Source: Akebia trifoliata
Lineage: Eukaryota > Streptophyta > Magnoliopsida > Ranunculales > Lardizabalaceae
Direction: 5' to 3'
Assembly: GCA_017979445.1 (NCBI GenBank)
Contig: CM030706.1
Coordinates: 30,211,330-30,275,329 of the forward strand
DNA: 64,000 bases
Shown: positions 45,182-57,833 of the stretch, piece by piece
Numbering within the stretch: position 1 is the stretch's first letter
How the letters are laid out: every line of letters starts with the position of its first letter
The notes under the pieces: model-generated
Databases searched by the model: none
Told to the model about the DNA's origin: nothing
Seen by the model: only the letters and a program-made list of their open reading frames with translations
Program-made: the position numbers and the translations under genes

Positions 45182-48100
45182 ATCTAACTGAAATTAATAA
45201 TGACACTATTATTGCAGTTCTCTCCGAAGTCAGTCTTGTGGAAAATCCTAAAGAGTGGGCAGTTGACACTGGTGCTACGAGGCATGTATGTGGAAACAGG
45301 GAGATGTTTACTTCCTACAATTCTGTGGGAGATGAAGTGGTCTATTTAGGAGACTCAAGAACATCTCAAGTTGCTGGAAAAGGCAAAGTGACCCTTAAGT
45401 TGACTTCTGGGAAGGTGCTAGTACTCACAGATGTTCTTCATGTTCCTGCCATTAGAAGAAATCTTGTATCTGGGTCTCTTTTGAATAAAGCTGGGATTAA
45501 ACTTGTATTTGAGTCGAATAAATTAGTATTGACTAAAAAAGGGGTATTTCTAGGAAAAGGATATTGTAATGGGGGGTTGTTTGTACTTAATATTATGAAT
45601 GAAATGGCATCGTCTTCTGCTTATCTTATTGAGTCAATTTCTTTATGGCATGCTAGATTAGGTCACACTAGTTTAGGAAAATTAAAGAAATTGAAGAATT
45701 TAGGTATATTACCTAATCTAGAAATTAAAGAGTTAGATAAATGCGAGATTTGTGTAGAATCTAAATTTACACATAAGCCACACTATAACATTTCAAGAAC
45801 ATCTTCAGAACTTCTTAGTCTAATTCATACTGATCTTGGAGATTTTAGAAATCTTGAGTCTAGAGGAGGTAAAAGGTATTACATTACGTTTATAGATGAT
45901 TTTTCTAGATTCACAAGAGTATATCTTCTTAGAAATAAAAATGAAGCAGAAGATATGTTTCTAAAATATAAAAATGAAGTAGAAAATCAATTAAATAGAA
46001 AAATTAAAAGATTAAGATCTGATAGAGGAGGAGAATATGATTCTAATCTCCTTAGTCAATTTTGTGAACAAAATGGCATTATTCATGAAGTCACACCTCC
46101 ATACTCACCTGAGTCAAATGGAATAGCAGAAAGGAAGAACAGATCTTTAAAAGAAATGTTAAATGCGTTACTTATAAACTCTGGAATGCCTAATAATATG
46201 TGGGGAGAGGCTATATTGACTGCATGTCACATTACTAATAGGATTCCCCATAGGAAATTAGGAAAAACTCCTTATGAGCTTTGGAAAGGTTATGCACCTA
46301 ACTTAAATTACCTTAAAGTGTGGGGATGTTTATGTAAGGTAGGACTCCCAGAAATAAAAAAGAGAAAGATAGGACCTAAAACAATTGATTGTGCATTTTT
46401 AGGATATTCTGAATATAGTACTTCATATAGATTCTTAACATTAAAATCTAATGAAGATGGTGTTGATAGCAATGTCATCATTGAAGCTAGAGATGCTGAA
46501 TTTTTTGAAGAAATTTTTCCTATGAAGGTTAAAGATTCTTTAAGTTCTAATGACAAAGGAAAAATGGTGATAGAAAGAGAAACGCCAATTCTTGAATCAT
46601 TTTCTAAAGAAATAGAACCTAGAAGGAGTAAAAGAGTTAGAAAAGAAACCAATCTAGGAGATGATTTCTATACTTATTTAGTAGATGATGATCCGTTATC
46701 TTATCAAGAAGCCGTGACATCTCCTGATGCTGTTTTTTGGAGAGAAGCCATTAATAGTGAATTAGAATCAATCATGTTAAATCATACTTGGGAATTAGTG
46801 GAGTTACCTAAAGGCACCAAACCTATTGGATGCAAATGGATATTTAAAAAGAAATTAAGGTCAGATGGATCAATAGATAAATTTAAAGCAAGATTGGTCG
46901 CCAAAGGATTTAGACAAAAAGAAGGGATGGATTATTTTGATACATACTCTCCAGTTACGAGGATTGCAACTGTTAGAGTTTTAATAGCCTTAGCTTCTAT
47001 TTACAAATTAGTAGTTCACCAAATGGATGTCAAAACAGCATTTTTAAATGGCGATTTAGAAGAAGAAATCTATATGGAACAACCTGAAGGGTGTATAGTT
47101 CATGGCCAAGAGAATAAAGTGTGTAAGTTAGTAAAGTCCTTATATGGACTAAAACAAGCACCTAAACAATGGCATGAGAAATTTGATTCTGTGCTTAAGT
47201 CTAGTGGATATATTTTTAATGATTATGATAGGTGTGTGTATGGCCAATTTAATGGCAAAATTGGTGTAATCATTTGTTTGTACGTAGATGATATGTTGAT
47301 TTTGGGAACAAATCTAAAAATAGTAGAGGAAACTAAATCTTTCCTAAAATCCAAATTTGAGATGAAGGATTTAGGAGAAGTTGATATCATGTTAGGGATT
47401 AAAATAACTAAAAAAGATGAAGGATTTGTATTGTCTCAAAGCCATTATGTAGAGAAAATATTAAAAAAGTTTGGACACTTTGAGAGTGTACCTGTCTTGA
47501 CTCCCTTAGATCCGAACATAAAGTTAAGAAAGAATAGAGGTGATAGTGTGTCACAAAAAGAATATGCTAGGATCATAGGAAGTTTGATGTATTTAATGAA
47601 CTGTACTCATCCAGATATAGCTTTTACTGTGGGGGTGCTTAGTAGGTTCAATAGTAATCCTAGTAGAGACCATTGGACAACATTAGTGAGGGTTCTTAGA
47701 TATTTGAGAGGAACCTTAGACATGGGCTTACATTTTAGTGGAAGTCCAAATGTGTTAGAAGGGTATAGTGATGCGAACTGGATATCAGAATCTGATGAAT
47801 CCAAGTCCACTAGTGGTTATATTTTTATGCTAGGTGGGGGGGTTGTCTCTTGGAAATCATCTAAGCAGACATGTATGGCTAAATCTACAATGGAATCAGA
47901 GTTCATTGCATTAGAATTAGCAGGAACTGAGGCTGAATGGACTAAGAAACCTATTAATAGGTATTCCTTTATGGGAGAAACCAATGCCATCAGTATTTAT
48001 ACACTGTGATAGTCAAGCTGCTATAGCCAAGGCTAAAAACCATATATATAATGGTAAAAGTAGACACATTCGTCTTAGACATAATGTGGTCAGACAATTA

Positions 48101-48229
48101 TTAATGAATGGAGTGATTGCTATTGACTTTGTAAGGTCAGAAAGTAATTTAGCAGATCCATTAACAAAACCATTAACTAGAGGGTTAGTGAGTAAATCAT
48201 CGAGGGGAATGGGACTAATGCCTATGTAA
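45136..48229 (+). pseudogene. Copia pol polyprotein, frameshifted inside RNase H
   Basis: It encodes protease, integrase, reverse transcriptase and RNase H. In the 957-codon frame: the protease active site DTG is at 44-46; the integrase zinc finger uses His172, His177, Cys203, Cys206; the catalytic triad is Asp233, Asp296 and Glu332 (35 residues between the last two); the RT motif YVDD is at 716-719; RNase H starts with SDAN (Asp879). An extra A at 47941, just after the codon for Trp of GTEAEW, shifts the frame, giving an early stop at 48009. The rest of RNase H ([13 protein letters not shown] to LADPLTKPLTRG) reads in the other frame to 48229. All else is intact, so the element died recently or can be helped by relatives. 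An open pol start inside gag is not a real initiation site. Confidence 0.9.
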
Positions 48230-48817
48230 ATAATTAGTCTGTGATGGAAACCCAATCTATATGACTGGAGATCCCAAGAAGTAGATTCAATGGGTAACAA
48301 CAAGTCACTGAACTAATTGATGAAGTACTAATGAAAAAGAGTTGACAAACTTTTGATCCCTTTCCTATGATGTTAAGTAGTGCTTATCTATGACGAGTTA
48401 AGGATGAACAAAAGTTCTTAATATAATCCATAGCCTTATTGGGTGGTGTGTAATAGTCATAGAACACACTTGATGGATTTACCTATGTGAATGTAGAAGT
48501 GGGGCGGCTTCTTATGAATAATATGGGCAATTATTCTAAAGCATTCATGAAATACCAAGATTCGACACATGGCCGAAAAGTGTCAAACCATAAGAACTCG
48601 ATCGATCCTAGAAAGAAAGATACGTATGATATGATAGTTAAACTTACGTTAAAAGGGAAAGGGTTAAGTAACTTAGTTACACCAGGTCCCTGTGAGTTCT
48701 GTCTATCTATACTAAGTATTGATTAAGTCCAAAAGACATCGATATTAGGTATCCGGTATTTCAATTTGTACGAGCAGCAATTCCTTCTCTTCTTACTATG
48801 AATTTGTGGGGGATTAT
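48230..48817 (+). other. Copia 3' untranslated part and polypurine tract
   Basis: Non-coding text between pol and the 3' LTR. The polypurine tract is GTGGGGGATT at 48806-48815, directly before the LTR. A short frame at 48487-48726 has no domain. Confidence 0.7.
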
Positions 48818-49763
48818 TGTAAAATTCATAGTTTTATTTTCATTTAATATCTCATTCATTTATTGTTGAGAATAAGTTTTGAACTCAAGACCTTTTGAGT
48901 GTTTTATTGTAAAAAGTAGTACTTTCCTTTTTTGGTGAAACATAAAAGAACTCTTTTCTTTTTCCTTTTTTGTTTTACTTTACTTTATTGGTTTTGAAAG
49001 TTGTAAAAACTTCACTACTTTCTTTAGTCCCACATCGGGTAAATACAAGGAAAATTCTCAACTTATTTATGATCCTTCTCTCTTTAATGCTTGAGTGTGA
49101 GAGAGTTAGAGACTGGGCCTCGCGCGCACATGGGGGCCCAAGGCACTGTGGGACTGCAGCCCATTGAGTTTGGGGCCAACCCGTCGAAAACCCTTAGTGC
49201 GCATACGATGCGCGCGCAGGGGGGGTGCAAATTTCGGGATTTAAGCCTCACGTGGGTGCGCGTGATAGGCCCGTTTTTGCTAAACTTTTATTTAATCTCA
49301 ATCGTTTGATTTATTTTTACACCGTTATGGACTAAAATTGTAAACAGTTGGGTCTGTTGTGAACCGATGGCTTGTTGTTTATAAAATTAGTTTTTTCCTT
49401 TTATTTAAAATACAGAAAGCAGAATACTTTCGGACCTCTCTAACGAAATATTTTCTGATATCTCCTCTTCTCTGATTTCAACTCTTGCTGCTTGTGAAAA
49501 GTTCGATCTAATCGAGTTCGCCGTAGATCTGCTATTTCCGAGTGCACGGTTAGCAGACAGTGACTGTTGAATCTTGGAAACCAAACGCCAGAACCGACTG
49601 CACTAAGGATTGAATCCTAAGGAGGCGAAATTGGTTTTAAGGACAGCGGCTTCTCCGTGCCTCAGTCACCGATAAGTTCTTCCAATTTCATCGAATTGTT
49701 TACATTATAATATTGCTTATTAATTATTGTTTCAATAAATCAGATTCATAAGATTATCCAACA
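48818..49763 (+). repeat. Copia 3' LTR, complete (946 bp)
   Basis: It starts TGTAAAATTCATAG directly after the polypurine tract and ends ATTATCCAACA. The first 141 bp have no counterpart in the 5' LTR. Confidence 0.88.
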
Positions 49764-49866
49764 TCTTCTACTCCATGAGATATAAAGACTATGTTTCAAA
49801 TTATGGAGTTTTAATTCCTACCTAAATTTACTCTAAAAGCCTATAAAAGGGAATTTTGATGTGTAA
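49764..49866. other. Short unique stretch right of the copia element
   Basis: No glutamine synthetase exon is visible here. A CCTATAAAAGGG TATA-like string lies at about 49840. Confidence 0.5.
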
Positions 49867-50717
49867 GCTCCAAACCTCAACTTTTTTCTCTCGTAACCTC
49901 TTTAGCATTGAGTTCCATCCTAGGTGGCGAACCATCTATTGGGGTGTCTTTTTGCCCACAAACCTAGTTCTGCCACTTTGGGAACTAATTATTTTCTAAT
50001 TCTCGTTCCTAAACATTGGAATCCTACTCTCAATGGAAAAATAATTATTATAATAAAATATTTGTGAATATTGCAACTCCGAACGATAATGATTTATTTT
50101 TTTGAAGGTGTCAGCTAGCTTAATTGGTAAAATCAATGGGTGATGATCAAGAGAGCAAGGTCTAATTTTCGCATTACTAAGTTACTGATCTCATCAAAAA
50201 CAAGTTTATCGATTAGAAAAAAAAAAAAATTGGTGTTTTGTGAGAAAACTAACCTTGAGCATCTTTAACAAGTACCCAATGACTTAATTTTAATTTTACG
50301 ATTTGTGTGTTAAATAATTTTTTGGTCTCTCACATCAATATCATCACCATCATCCTCATAAAAAATAAATTGTAAATATTGGAGTATCCTCATCATAGGT
50401 CTCACTTATCATTCTTTTGCACAATTTGGATTCTCTCACAGTACAAAATCAGTGTCTGAGATTAATACTTCAATCTTCTCTCTCTTGATCTTACTTTTAT
50501 GTAATTAAAGACAATTTTCAAATGGAGAGTGAGATAGGAGTCGGTTCCAATTTATAGGAAACACAATTCGTAAACCATAATTATAATATATTTAAGAGTT
50601 GTGATATTCTGACTCAAAAATTTTCACTTGATTTGTATTCGATCGACGTGTCAAGTGTGCACGAGTGAAAATTTTTTAGTCAGAAAATTATTATTTAGAA
50701 AGATTCATGTAACATAG
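49867..50717. repeat. Repeated block, copy 2 (see 36877-37736)
   Basis: It matches copy 1 to GATTCATGTAACATAG and is then cut by the LTR that starts TGTAGACACC at 50718. Confidence 0.85.
50106..50225 (+). mobile_element. tRNA-derived SINE, copy 2
   Basis: A box-like TAGCTTAATTGG and B box-like GGTCTAATTTTC, with a closing A tract at about 50217-50229. It is part of the copied block, so it is not an independent insertion. Confidence 0.55.
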
Positions 50718-51049
50718 TGTAGACACCCCATTTTTTTTATCTGTCTAATTCGACAATTCGTCACCTGGTTGTTGTGGATTTCTAATGATGAAAAGAAAAG
50801 AACTCGAAGGGTTATAAATACCGTTTGATCCCTTCTGTTTCTAGTCTTTTCATCCCCCCTACTCGTCACGAATCGACATAGAAATTTACGCATGCTTAGG
50901 ATCGCTACACCTTACATCTGATTTAGCAAGCACGTACACTTAGGTTCGCTATACAGTTCGACAACTTAGAGACTTCACTACACTAGGAAAATATAACTTT
51001 GGAACTTAGAAATACTCACACAGTGACTGAAAAAAACCTTACGCTGAAA

Positions 51050-51500
51050 ATCTGAAAAATCACCAAAATGACGAAAATACCCTTCATAAATTTTAGACCT
51101 CCGAAAAATCTCAAAAGTATTTCCATTGCACTCAGAATGTGATTTCAAGTCTAACGGGATCCAAATCGATAAAAATAGAGAAATCTATAAAAAAAAATCA
51201 TCAAAATGACGAAAATACCCCTCATAAATTTCGGACCTCCGAAATTTTTTGAAAGTATCTCCATTGCACTCAGAATGTGATTTCGAGTCTAACGGGACCC
51301 AAATTGATGAAAACAGTCAAATTCAAGAAAAACTATTTTTAAAAATCACCAAAATGACGAAAATACCCTTCATAAATTTTGAACCTCCGAAAAATCTCGA
51401 AAGTACCTCCATTGTACTCAGAATGTGATTTTTAGTCTAACGGAATCCAAATCGATGAAAACAGATAAATTTCAGAAAATTCATAAAAATGACGAAAACA
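51050..51500 (+). repeat. Tandem subrepeats of about 140 bp in the long LTR
   Basis: Three full units and a partial one carry AAAATGACGAAAATACCC, TTCATAAATTT, GACCTCCGAAA, CATTGCACTCAGAATGTG and CTAACGGGA, with starts near 51060, 51200 and 51345. The spacing of the CATAAA motif is about 139 and 147 bp. Confidence 0.85.
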
Positions 51501-51539
51501 CCCCTTAACATCCAACTCCAACACAGAGACCTTGATCCC

Positions 51540-52080
51540 TAAGAAAATAAAATTCAAATAAAAAAATTAAACCAAAATAAAATTCAAATTGAAAATTAAA
51601 CTAAAATTTAACTAAGATCTAATTAAAATCTAAATTTTAAATCAATTTAAAATTGTAAAATCAAATTAAATTTCAATTAAAATACAAAAATAAAAATTAC
51701 ATTTAAATTAAAAATCAAGAAATCGATTAAAATACAAAATCAAAATCAAAATCAAATTGAAAATAAAGTTAAAAATCATTCAACCAATCAAAATGCGAAA
51801 TTGAATTAAAATTTTAAAATCAATCAACCAAATCGACCAATCAAAGTACAATTAAAATACATTCGATCAAATCAAAGTCCAATTAACCGACCAAATAAAA
51901 TCTAAATCAAATGGCCAATTAAAAAATCAAATTAAAATATTAAAATTAAATTAAAATTTTTAACTAAATCCGAAACAAAAATTAATCAACTAATAAAACT
52001 CAAAATTAAAAAAAATTAATCAACCAACAAAAACTCGAAACAAAAAAAATTAACCAATCGATCGACCAACCATAACTCGA
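51540..52080. repeat. Simple AAATTAAA/AATCAAA-rich zone
   Basis: Plus-strand C/G-poor text made of AAATTAAA, AAAATCAAA and ACCAATCAAA variants. It looks like a decayed simple repeat, with no coding. Confidence 0.7.
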
Positions 52081-53339
52081 CAATAAGATACCACTAACGT
52101 GGTACGAGTAGCGTGGGATTCCACCCCCATTCTATTTAAAAAAGAAAAATAAAATTTAATTTAATAAAAAAATTCAAAAATAATAAATAATAAATAAAAA
52201 AAATCACGTCTCCTTCTTCCCCAACGACTTCTTCTTCCCTACCTTCTCCAACTGCTCTCTTCACCCTCACGTTGGACAGCAGCCACGTCCACAACCTCTT
52301 CTCTATAACCAACCATATCCTCCATTTCCCTCTATAAAAATTTAGATAAAAAGCTTACTGTCTAGGGGGAGCCATTAGAAGAGAGAACCAGTAGCCATTA
52401 AAAAAAAAAAAAAGAGCAGCCATTAGAGGAGAAAACCAGCAGCCAAGAAAAAAAACGTGATTTCTTAAAAAAAAATTTAAAAAAAGGGCTGCAACATTCT
52501 TCTTCTCAGCCTCTTCCTCTTCTCTGTTGGTTGTTGTACCAACGTCTCTGTCACGACCTTTCTTTCTTACGCCGTCTCTTTGCTCTCTCTATTTCCCTCA
52601 CATTCTCCAGTCTAGAACAACCCATTGTTGTTTTTTTTCTCATCCCCATTAAACCTTAATCCATTTACAACGTTTTCTCACCCAAGCAGCCCATAACAGC
52701 CCCTAATGTCTTCAAGCTCCATTAAGGCTCAACCATTTCTTCTCCACTAATGTCCTCCACAGCCACACCATTCTCCATCACTTTCTTCACCATTAAAGAG
52801 CAGCAGCCTCACCTCCATCATTGTTTCTAAACGCCCCCACAACACAGCCTCACCTGTTTTAATTTTCTCCTCTTGAACGCCCCACAGTTCAACCATCTTC
52901 AATCTCTGCCTTCTTTTCCAACTCGTCCCAACAGCAACTCATGTTGCTTTTCCTTTGTTTCTCTCACAGCCACTCAACAGCCACAACATTAGTCACATCA
53001 ACGTCGCTTTGTTTTCCTTCATTCCTCATATAGCCAACAACCACAGCCAGTAGCACGATACAACTCACAAGCTGTTTCGAGGTTTTTTTTTAAGGAATTC
53101 GAACATCCGAAGTTATTCGGTGAAGGTGAGTTTTTATTTTTTTTATATTCTTGATTTCATTTTTTTATGTACCTAATTTGATTAACCGATTTTTGAGATA
53201 TACGTGATACTATTGGTGATCTTTATGATTCCAAAATATTAATAGATCGATTCGCTCATTTTTGGTGATAGATTGAACGAATTAATTCGTATATATCAAG
53301 TTGGTGAATTGGCTCGTTGGGTGTTTATATTATCGATTT

Positions 53340-54200
53340 ATGATGTTATTGGGCCAACTCGCTAACATTGATATTAATCAACTCACTGATTTTGGTACAC
53401 GTGGTGACTAAAAAAAATCATTTTTTTTAAAATAAAAATATGTGGATTAATTCATTAATTTTGGTACAAGTGGAGAGTAAAAAATCGATTTTTTTTTATC
53501 AAGATTGTTGAGTTGACTCATTGATGTTGTGTATATTAGAAATATTCTATGAAATTGGGTATACAGGATCGACTCAATGATTTTTGCATGCATTGAAAGT
53601 CTCAAATCAAAATTTTCCTTGAAAATGGACACATGAATCAACTCACTGATTTTTGTGTGCGTTGAAAATTCCAAATCGAAATTTTCAATGGAATGGGTAC
53701 ATGATTCAACTCACTGATTTTTCTGTACATTGGAAATTTGATTCGATTTTCTTTTTAGAAATTGTGCACGCGGGTTAATTTACCGATCTAATACACGTTG
53801 TAACTCAAGAAAAAATCAAGATTATTTTGATTAACAAATTGTGAGTCGACTCACTAATTTTGGGGACATTGGAAATTTGATTCAATTTTTTATAAGTTAG
53901 GCATATAGGTTAATCTAATGATGTTAATACATGTGGCAATCCAAAAATCGGATTTCTTTAGTTAATAATTTATGAGTTAACTCGCTAATTTTATAATGCA
54001 CGTGGCAATCCAAAAATTGGATTTCTTTGCTTAAAAATATATGAGTTGACTCACTAATTTAGTGTACGTGGCGATTCAGAAGTCGAATTTCTTTGATAAA
54101 TGTCATCAATGAGCCAATTCACTAATGTTGTACACGTGGCATTGAAAATTGATTTCATATTATTCAAAATGTGACCAAATTGATCCATTAATTTTTGGCG
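53340..54200 (+). repeat. Degenerate minisatellite, about 65-70 bp period
   Basis: About a dozen units share TGAGTTGACTCACTAATTTT-like text, then a GTACACGTGGC-like string and AAAAATCGATTTC-like text. Examples lie near 53353, 53440, 53510, 53570, 53635, 53706, 53850, 53975, 54040 and 54108. It is part of the long LTR region. Confidence 0.7.
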
Positions 54201-54347
54201 CCATATAAACCTTATTAAATCGTGGGATTCATTTATGCGAAATTCGAGAATCTATGTAATTATCTAAATCGTAAGATTCGTTTGGTAAATCCGACATAAA
54301 TCGACGATGATGATTGGACCATAGTCTTATCCTGTTGAAAGCGCCCT

Positions 54348-56120
54348 TGTAGACACCCCATTTTTGCATCCACCTGATTAATCAACTCGTCAACCCGATC
54401 GCAAGGATTCCCAATGATGGATGTGTATTCCGTTGCTTTATTTTGTTACCAGATATGTTTCAGAAATCCAGATGAGGTATCTCGAATTGACAAAATCTTA
54501 GAAACCACGCTACGCTAGGAAAATACGACCCCAGAAACATAGAAATCATCATCTTGCAGACCAAAAAGAAGCTTCACGATAAAAATCACTAAAAATTGAT
54601 CAAATTACCAAAATACCCCTGACATCAAAACAACCCTAGAGCCTACGTTACGCTTAGGAAAACTCTCTCGAACACATAAAATAACAAATCGGAACCAAAT
54701 AGATCATTTCACCAATTTTAACAGAATTTGACAAAATTACGAAAATGCCCCTCATAAAGTTCACAATCATTTCACATAAAAATTTCATAAATGACACAAA
54801 CCAACATTCTCATTGAATTCCTTACGAAAAACCGATTCTAAAACATCCTAGAACATCAAAAACTGACTTAAAACGTGAAAAGTCCTCTCCGGGGGCAAAA
54901 CGGTAATTTCACAATTTTCATGATAAAAAATTCCGAAATTAATGAATAAAATATGAAATAATTAAATTTAAACATTAATGAAATTAATTTAAAATTTTGA
55001 ATCTAAAAAATCGATCAATCGGGCTCTCAGGCAAAATTGTTGAGGGTTCGTGGGACATTTCTTTAAGGACCCCTCCATTTGGGGGTCCAAAGAATTAAAA
55101 ATATTTTAGAGGAGGGGTTCTCCAAATATCAAAGTAAATCAAGCAAGACTAAGGTCAAGGTATTAAAGTCAATCGAGTGAGACTACAGTCAAAATTAAAG
55201 TCAATTAAGCAAGACTGAAGTCAAGATATTGAAAGTCAATCAATTAAGACCAAAGTCAAAACATTAAAAGTCAATCAAATAAGACCAAAAGTCATAATAG
55301 AGATCTAATTAAATAATAACTCTATCTAATAGAGTTCTAACTTAAAAACAATTCTACCTAAAACAATTTGAATTAAAACACAATTCTACCTAAAACAATT
55401 CTAATTAAAACACAATTCTACCTAAAATAATTTTAACTAAAACACAACTCTAATTAAAAGATCTCTAATTAAACACTAACTCTAACCAAATCAACCCTAA
55501 AAAACATCTATAAATAGAGGTGCTCACACCCTATTTTCGTATCAAATTATAAACCTTAAGAGAAGTAGGTCTAGAAGCTCCCCTAGCCCCCCATAAACCC
55601 TAGTTTTGGAGCCCCAACTCCTTAACTAACATCCCTCCTTCAATTTTAGTCTAGAAAACACCTAAAAGCCTTCTAAAAACACCCCCAAATCCGTAACGAA
55701 CTTGAAGAGTTCAGATTCAAAAACAAGGAGATACCTTGCCTCGGAGATCCGAAGTCAAATCCGGAAACAGAACGAAGCAAGGGAGCACGGTACAAGGAGC
55801 TCTTTTTGTCAGATCTGAGGGAACCAAGTCCTTGCCATCGGAAAGGTAAATTTTTATTTTTATTTATTTTTTTATCTAGGTTTTAGCAATGTAATTTACT
55901 TGGGACTTTAGTAGAGACCGGCTTTGGCCGGGCGGGGTTGGTGCCTAACACCTTCCAACCCCGTAACTTGATCCCCGAATTCAGATTTTTTATGGTAGAT
56001 TAGTTCTTTTTATCCATGTTAGAGTCAGTATGGTTCCTAGACCACAATAACTAGGTGGCGACTCCCAAACCTCAAGGGTCAAAAGCGGATCCCGCACCCC
56101 GCGAATCGAGGGCGCTTTCA
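54348..56120 (+). mobile_element. Solo gypsy LTR inserted in inverse orientation into another LTR of its family
   Basis: It starts TGTAGACACCCC at 54348 and ends GGGCGCTTTCA at 56120. GCCCT stands on both sides (54343-54347 and 56121-56125), a perfect 5-bp duplication. Removing it would reunite the end of the minus-strand LTR (whose terminus is TGAAAGCGCCCT on plus). It has a TATA box, TATAAATA, at 55509-55516. The shared end motifs are AACCCCGTAAC, GGTGCCTAACACC and CTAGGTGGCGACTCCC. Confidence 0.9.
55509..55516 (+). promoter_or_regulatory. TATA box of the solo LTR
   Basis: TATAAATAGAGG in the middle of the LTR, at a usual U3/R position. Its counterpart in the minus-strand LTR is at 56691-56698. 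Confidence 0.65.
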
Positions 56121-56125
56121 GCCCT

Positions 56126-57833
56126 CGATCCGCTTTTGACCCTTGAGGTTTGGGAGTCGCCACCTAGTTATTACGATCTAGGAACCGATCAATGACTCTA
56201 AACAGATAAAGGACTAATCTAGAACAGAAAAAAATTGAATTCGGGGATCATGTTACGGGGTTGGAAGGTGTTAGGCACTAACCCCGCCTGGCCAAAGTCG
56301 GTCTCTACTAACTTCCCAAATAGGTTACATTGCTAAAAAACCTAGATAATAATAAAATAAAAAATAAGAAGTTATACCTTTCCGATAGCAAAGACTTTGT
56401 TCCCTCAGATCCGACAAAAATTGCTCCTTGTACCGTACTTCTTGCTTCGTTCTGTCTCCGGATTTGATTTCCGATCTCCGAGGTAATGTATCTTTTCTTT
56501 ATTGAATCTGAATTTTTCGAGTTTGTTAATGAATTTTGAAGTATTTTTGGAGGGCTTTTAGGTGTTCTTTACACTAAAATCAAAGGAGGGATGTTAGGTA
56601 AGGAGTTGGGACTCCAAAACTAGGGTTTATGGGAGGCTAAGGGGCTTTTAGACCTATTTCTCTTAGGGTTTATGACTTGATACGGACCTCTATTTATAGA
56701 TTTTTTTAGGGGTTGATTTAGATAGAGTTAGCGTTTAATTAGAGTTCTTTTAATTAGAGTTGTGTTTTAGTTAGACTTGTTTTAGGTAGAGTTGTGTTTT
56801 AGTTAGAATTATTTTAGGTAGAGTTGTGTTTTAGTTAGAACTCTATTAGATAGAGTTATTATTTAATTAGAGCTCTATTATAATTTTGACTTTTGATCTT
56901 ATTTGATTGACTTTAAGATTTTGACTTTAGTCTTAATTGATTGACTTTTAATATCTTGACTTCAGTCTTGCTTAATTGACTTTAATTTTGACTTTAGTCT
57001 CACTTGATTGACTTTAATACCTTGACTTTAGTCTTCCTTGATTGGCTTTAAATTTTTGGAGAACCCCCCTCTATTATATCTTTAATTCTTTGGACCCCCA
57101 AATGGAGGGGTCCTTAAAGAAATATCTCACGAACCCTCAACAATTTTGCCTGAGAGCCCGATTGATCGATTTCTTTAGTTCAAATTTTCAAATTAATTTT
57201 ATTAATGTTTCACTTTAATTATTTAATATTTTATTTATTAATTTCGAAATTTTTAATTATGAAAATTGTGAAATTACCGTTTTGCCCCCGGAGATGACTT
57301 TTCACATTTTAAGTCGGTTTTTAATGTTCTAGGATGTTTTAGAATCGATTTTTCGTAAGGAATTCAATGGAAATATTAGTTTGTGTCATTTATGAAATTT
57401 TTTGTGTGAAATGATTGTGAACTTTATGAGGGGCATTTTCGTAATTTTGTCGAATTCTGTTAAAATTGGGAAAATGATTTATTTGGTTTCGATTTGTTAT
57501 TTTATGTGTTTGAATGGGTTTTCCTAATCGTAACGTAAGCTCCAGGGTTATTTTGATGTTAGGGTATTTTGGTAATTTGATCAATTTTTAGTGATTTTTA
57601 TCGCGTAGTTTCTTTTTGAGTCTGCAAGATGATGATTTCTATGTTTCTAGAGTCGTATTTTCCTAACGTAGCGTGATTTCTAAGGTTTTGTCAGTTCGAG
57701 ATATCTCATCCGGATTTCTGAAACATTTCTGATAACAAAATAAAATAATGAAAATAACATCCATCATTGGGAATCATTGCGACCGGGTTGATGAGTTGAT
57801 TAATCAGGCGAGTACAAAAATGGGGTGTGTACA
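56126..57833 (-). repeat. 3' LTR of the minus-strand gypsy element
   Basis: On the minus strand it starts TGTACACACCCCATTTTTGT at 57833 and runs to 56126; its last 12 bp are at 54347-54336. It is roughly 90% identical by eye to the solo LTR in inverse orientation. It lacks about 16 bp near its 3' end (CCCGCACCCCGCGAAT in the solo LTR). The minus-strand TATA box is at 56691-56698. Confidence 0.88.

Larger units (their letters stand above)
43508..49763 (+). mobile_element. Young Ty1-copia retrotransposon, 5' LTR truncated
   Basis: Two LTRs enclose gag and pol in the order protease, integrase, RT, RNase H (copia order). The left LTR (43508-44312) matches 48959-49763 with 6 substitutions and one 1-bp indel in about 805 bp (about 99.2%). 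The right LTR starts earlier, at TG 48818, so the left one lacks about its first 141 bp. Left of 43508 stands a glutamine synthetase exon, so no target duplication can be checked. The internal region starts with ATCTTAAAACCAATTTATAT, which is not the usual initiator-Met primer site. Confidence 0.93.
50718..54335 (+). mobile_element. Long gypsy (Tat-like) LTR, interrupted at its right side
   Basis: It begins TGTAGACACCCCATTTTTTT, like the other gypsy LTRs here, and inserted after ACATAG of the repeated block. More than 3.6 kb follows without any coding region: tandem subrepeats, an AT-rich zone, a CT-rich leader-like zone (52200-53050), and a degenerate minisatellite. A TATA-like TATAAAAA is at 52333-52340. 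The right end is not seen; at 54336 the minus-strand gypsy element begins. I infer an LTR, or LTR-plus-leader, of a different Tat subfamily that was later invaded. Confidence 0.6.

Noticed and set aside
46308..48303. Antisense frames across copia pol
   Set aside because: They are shadows of the strong pol reading frame.
43639..49309. Identical 72-codon frames in both copia LTRs
   Set aside because: They lie in the LTR leader region, have no known domain, and are identical only because the LTRs are.
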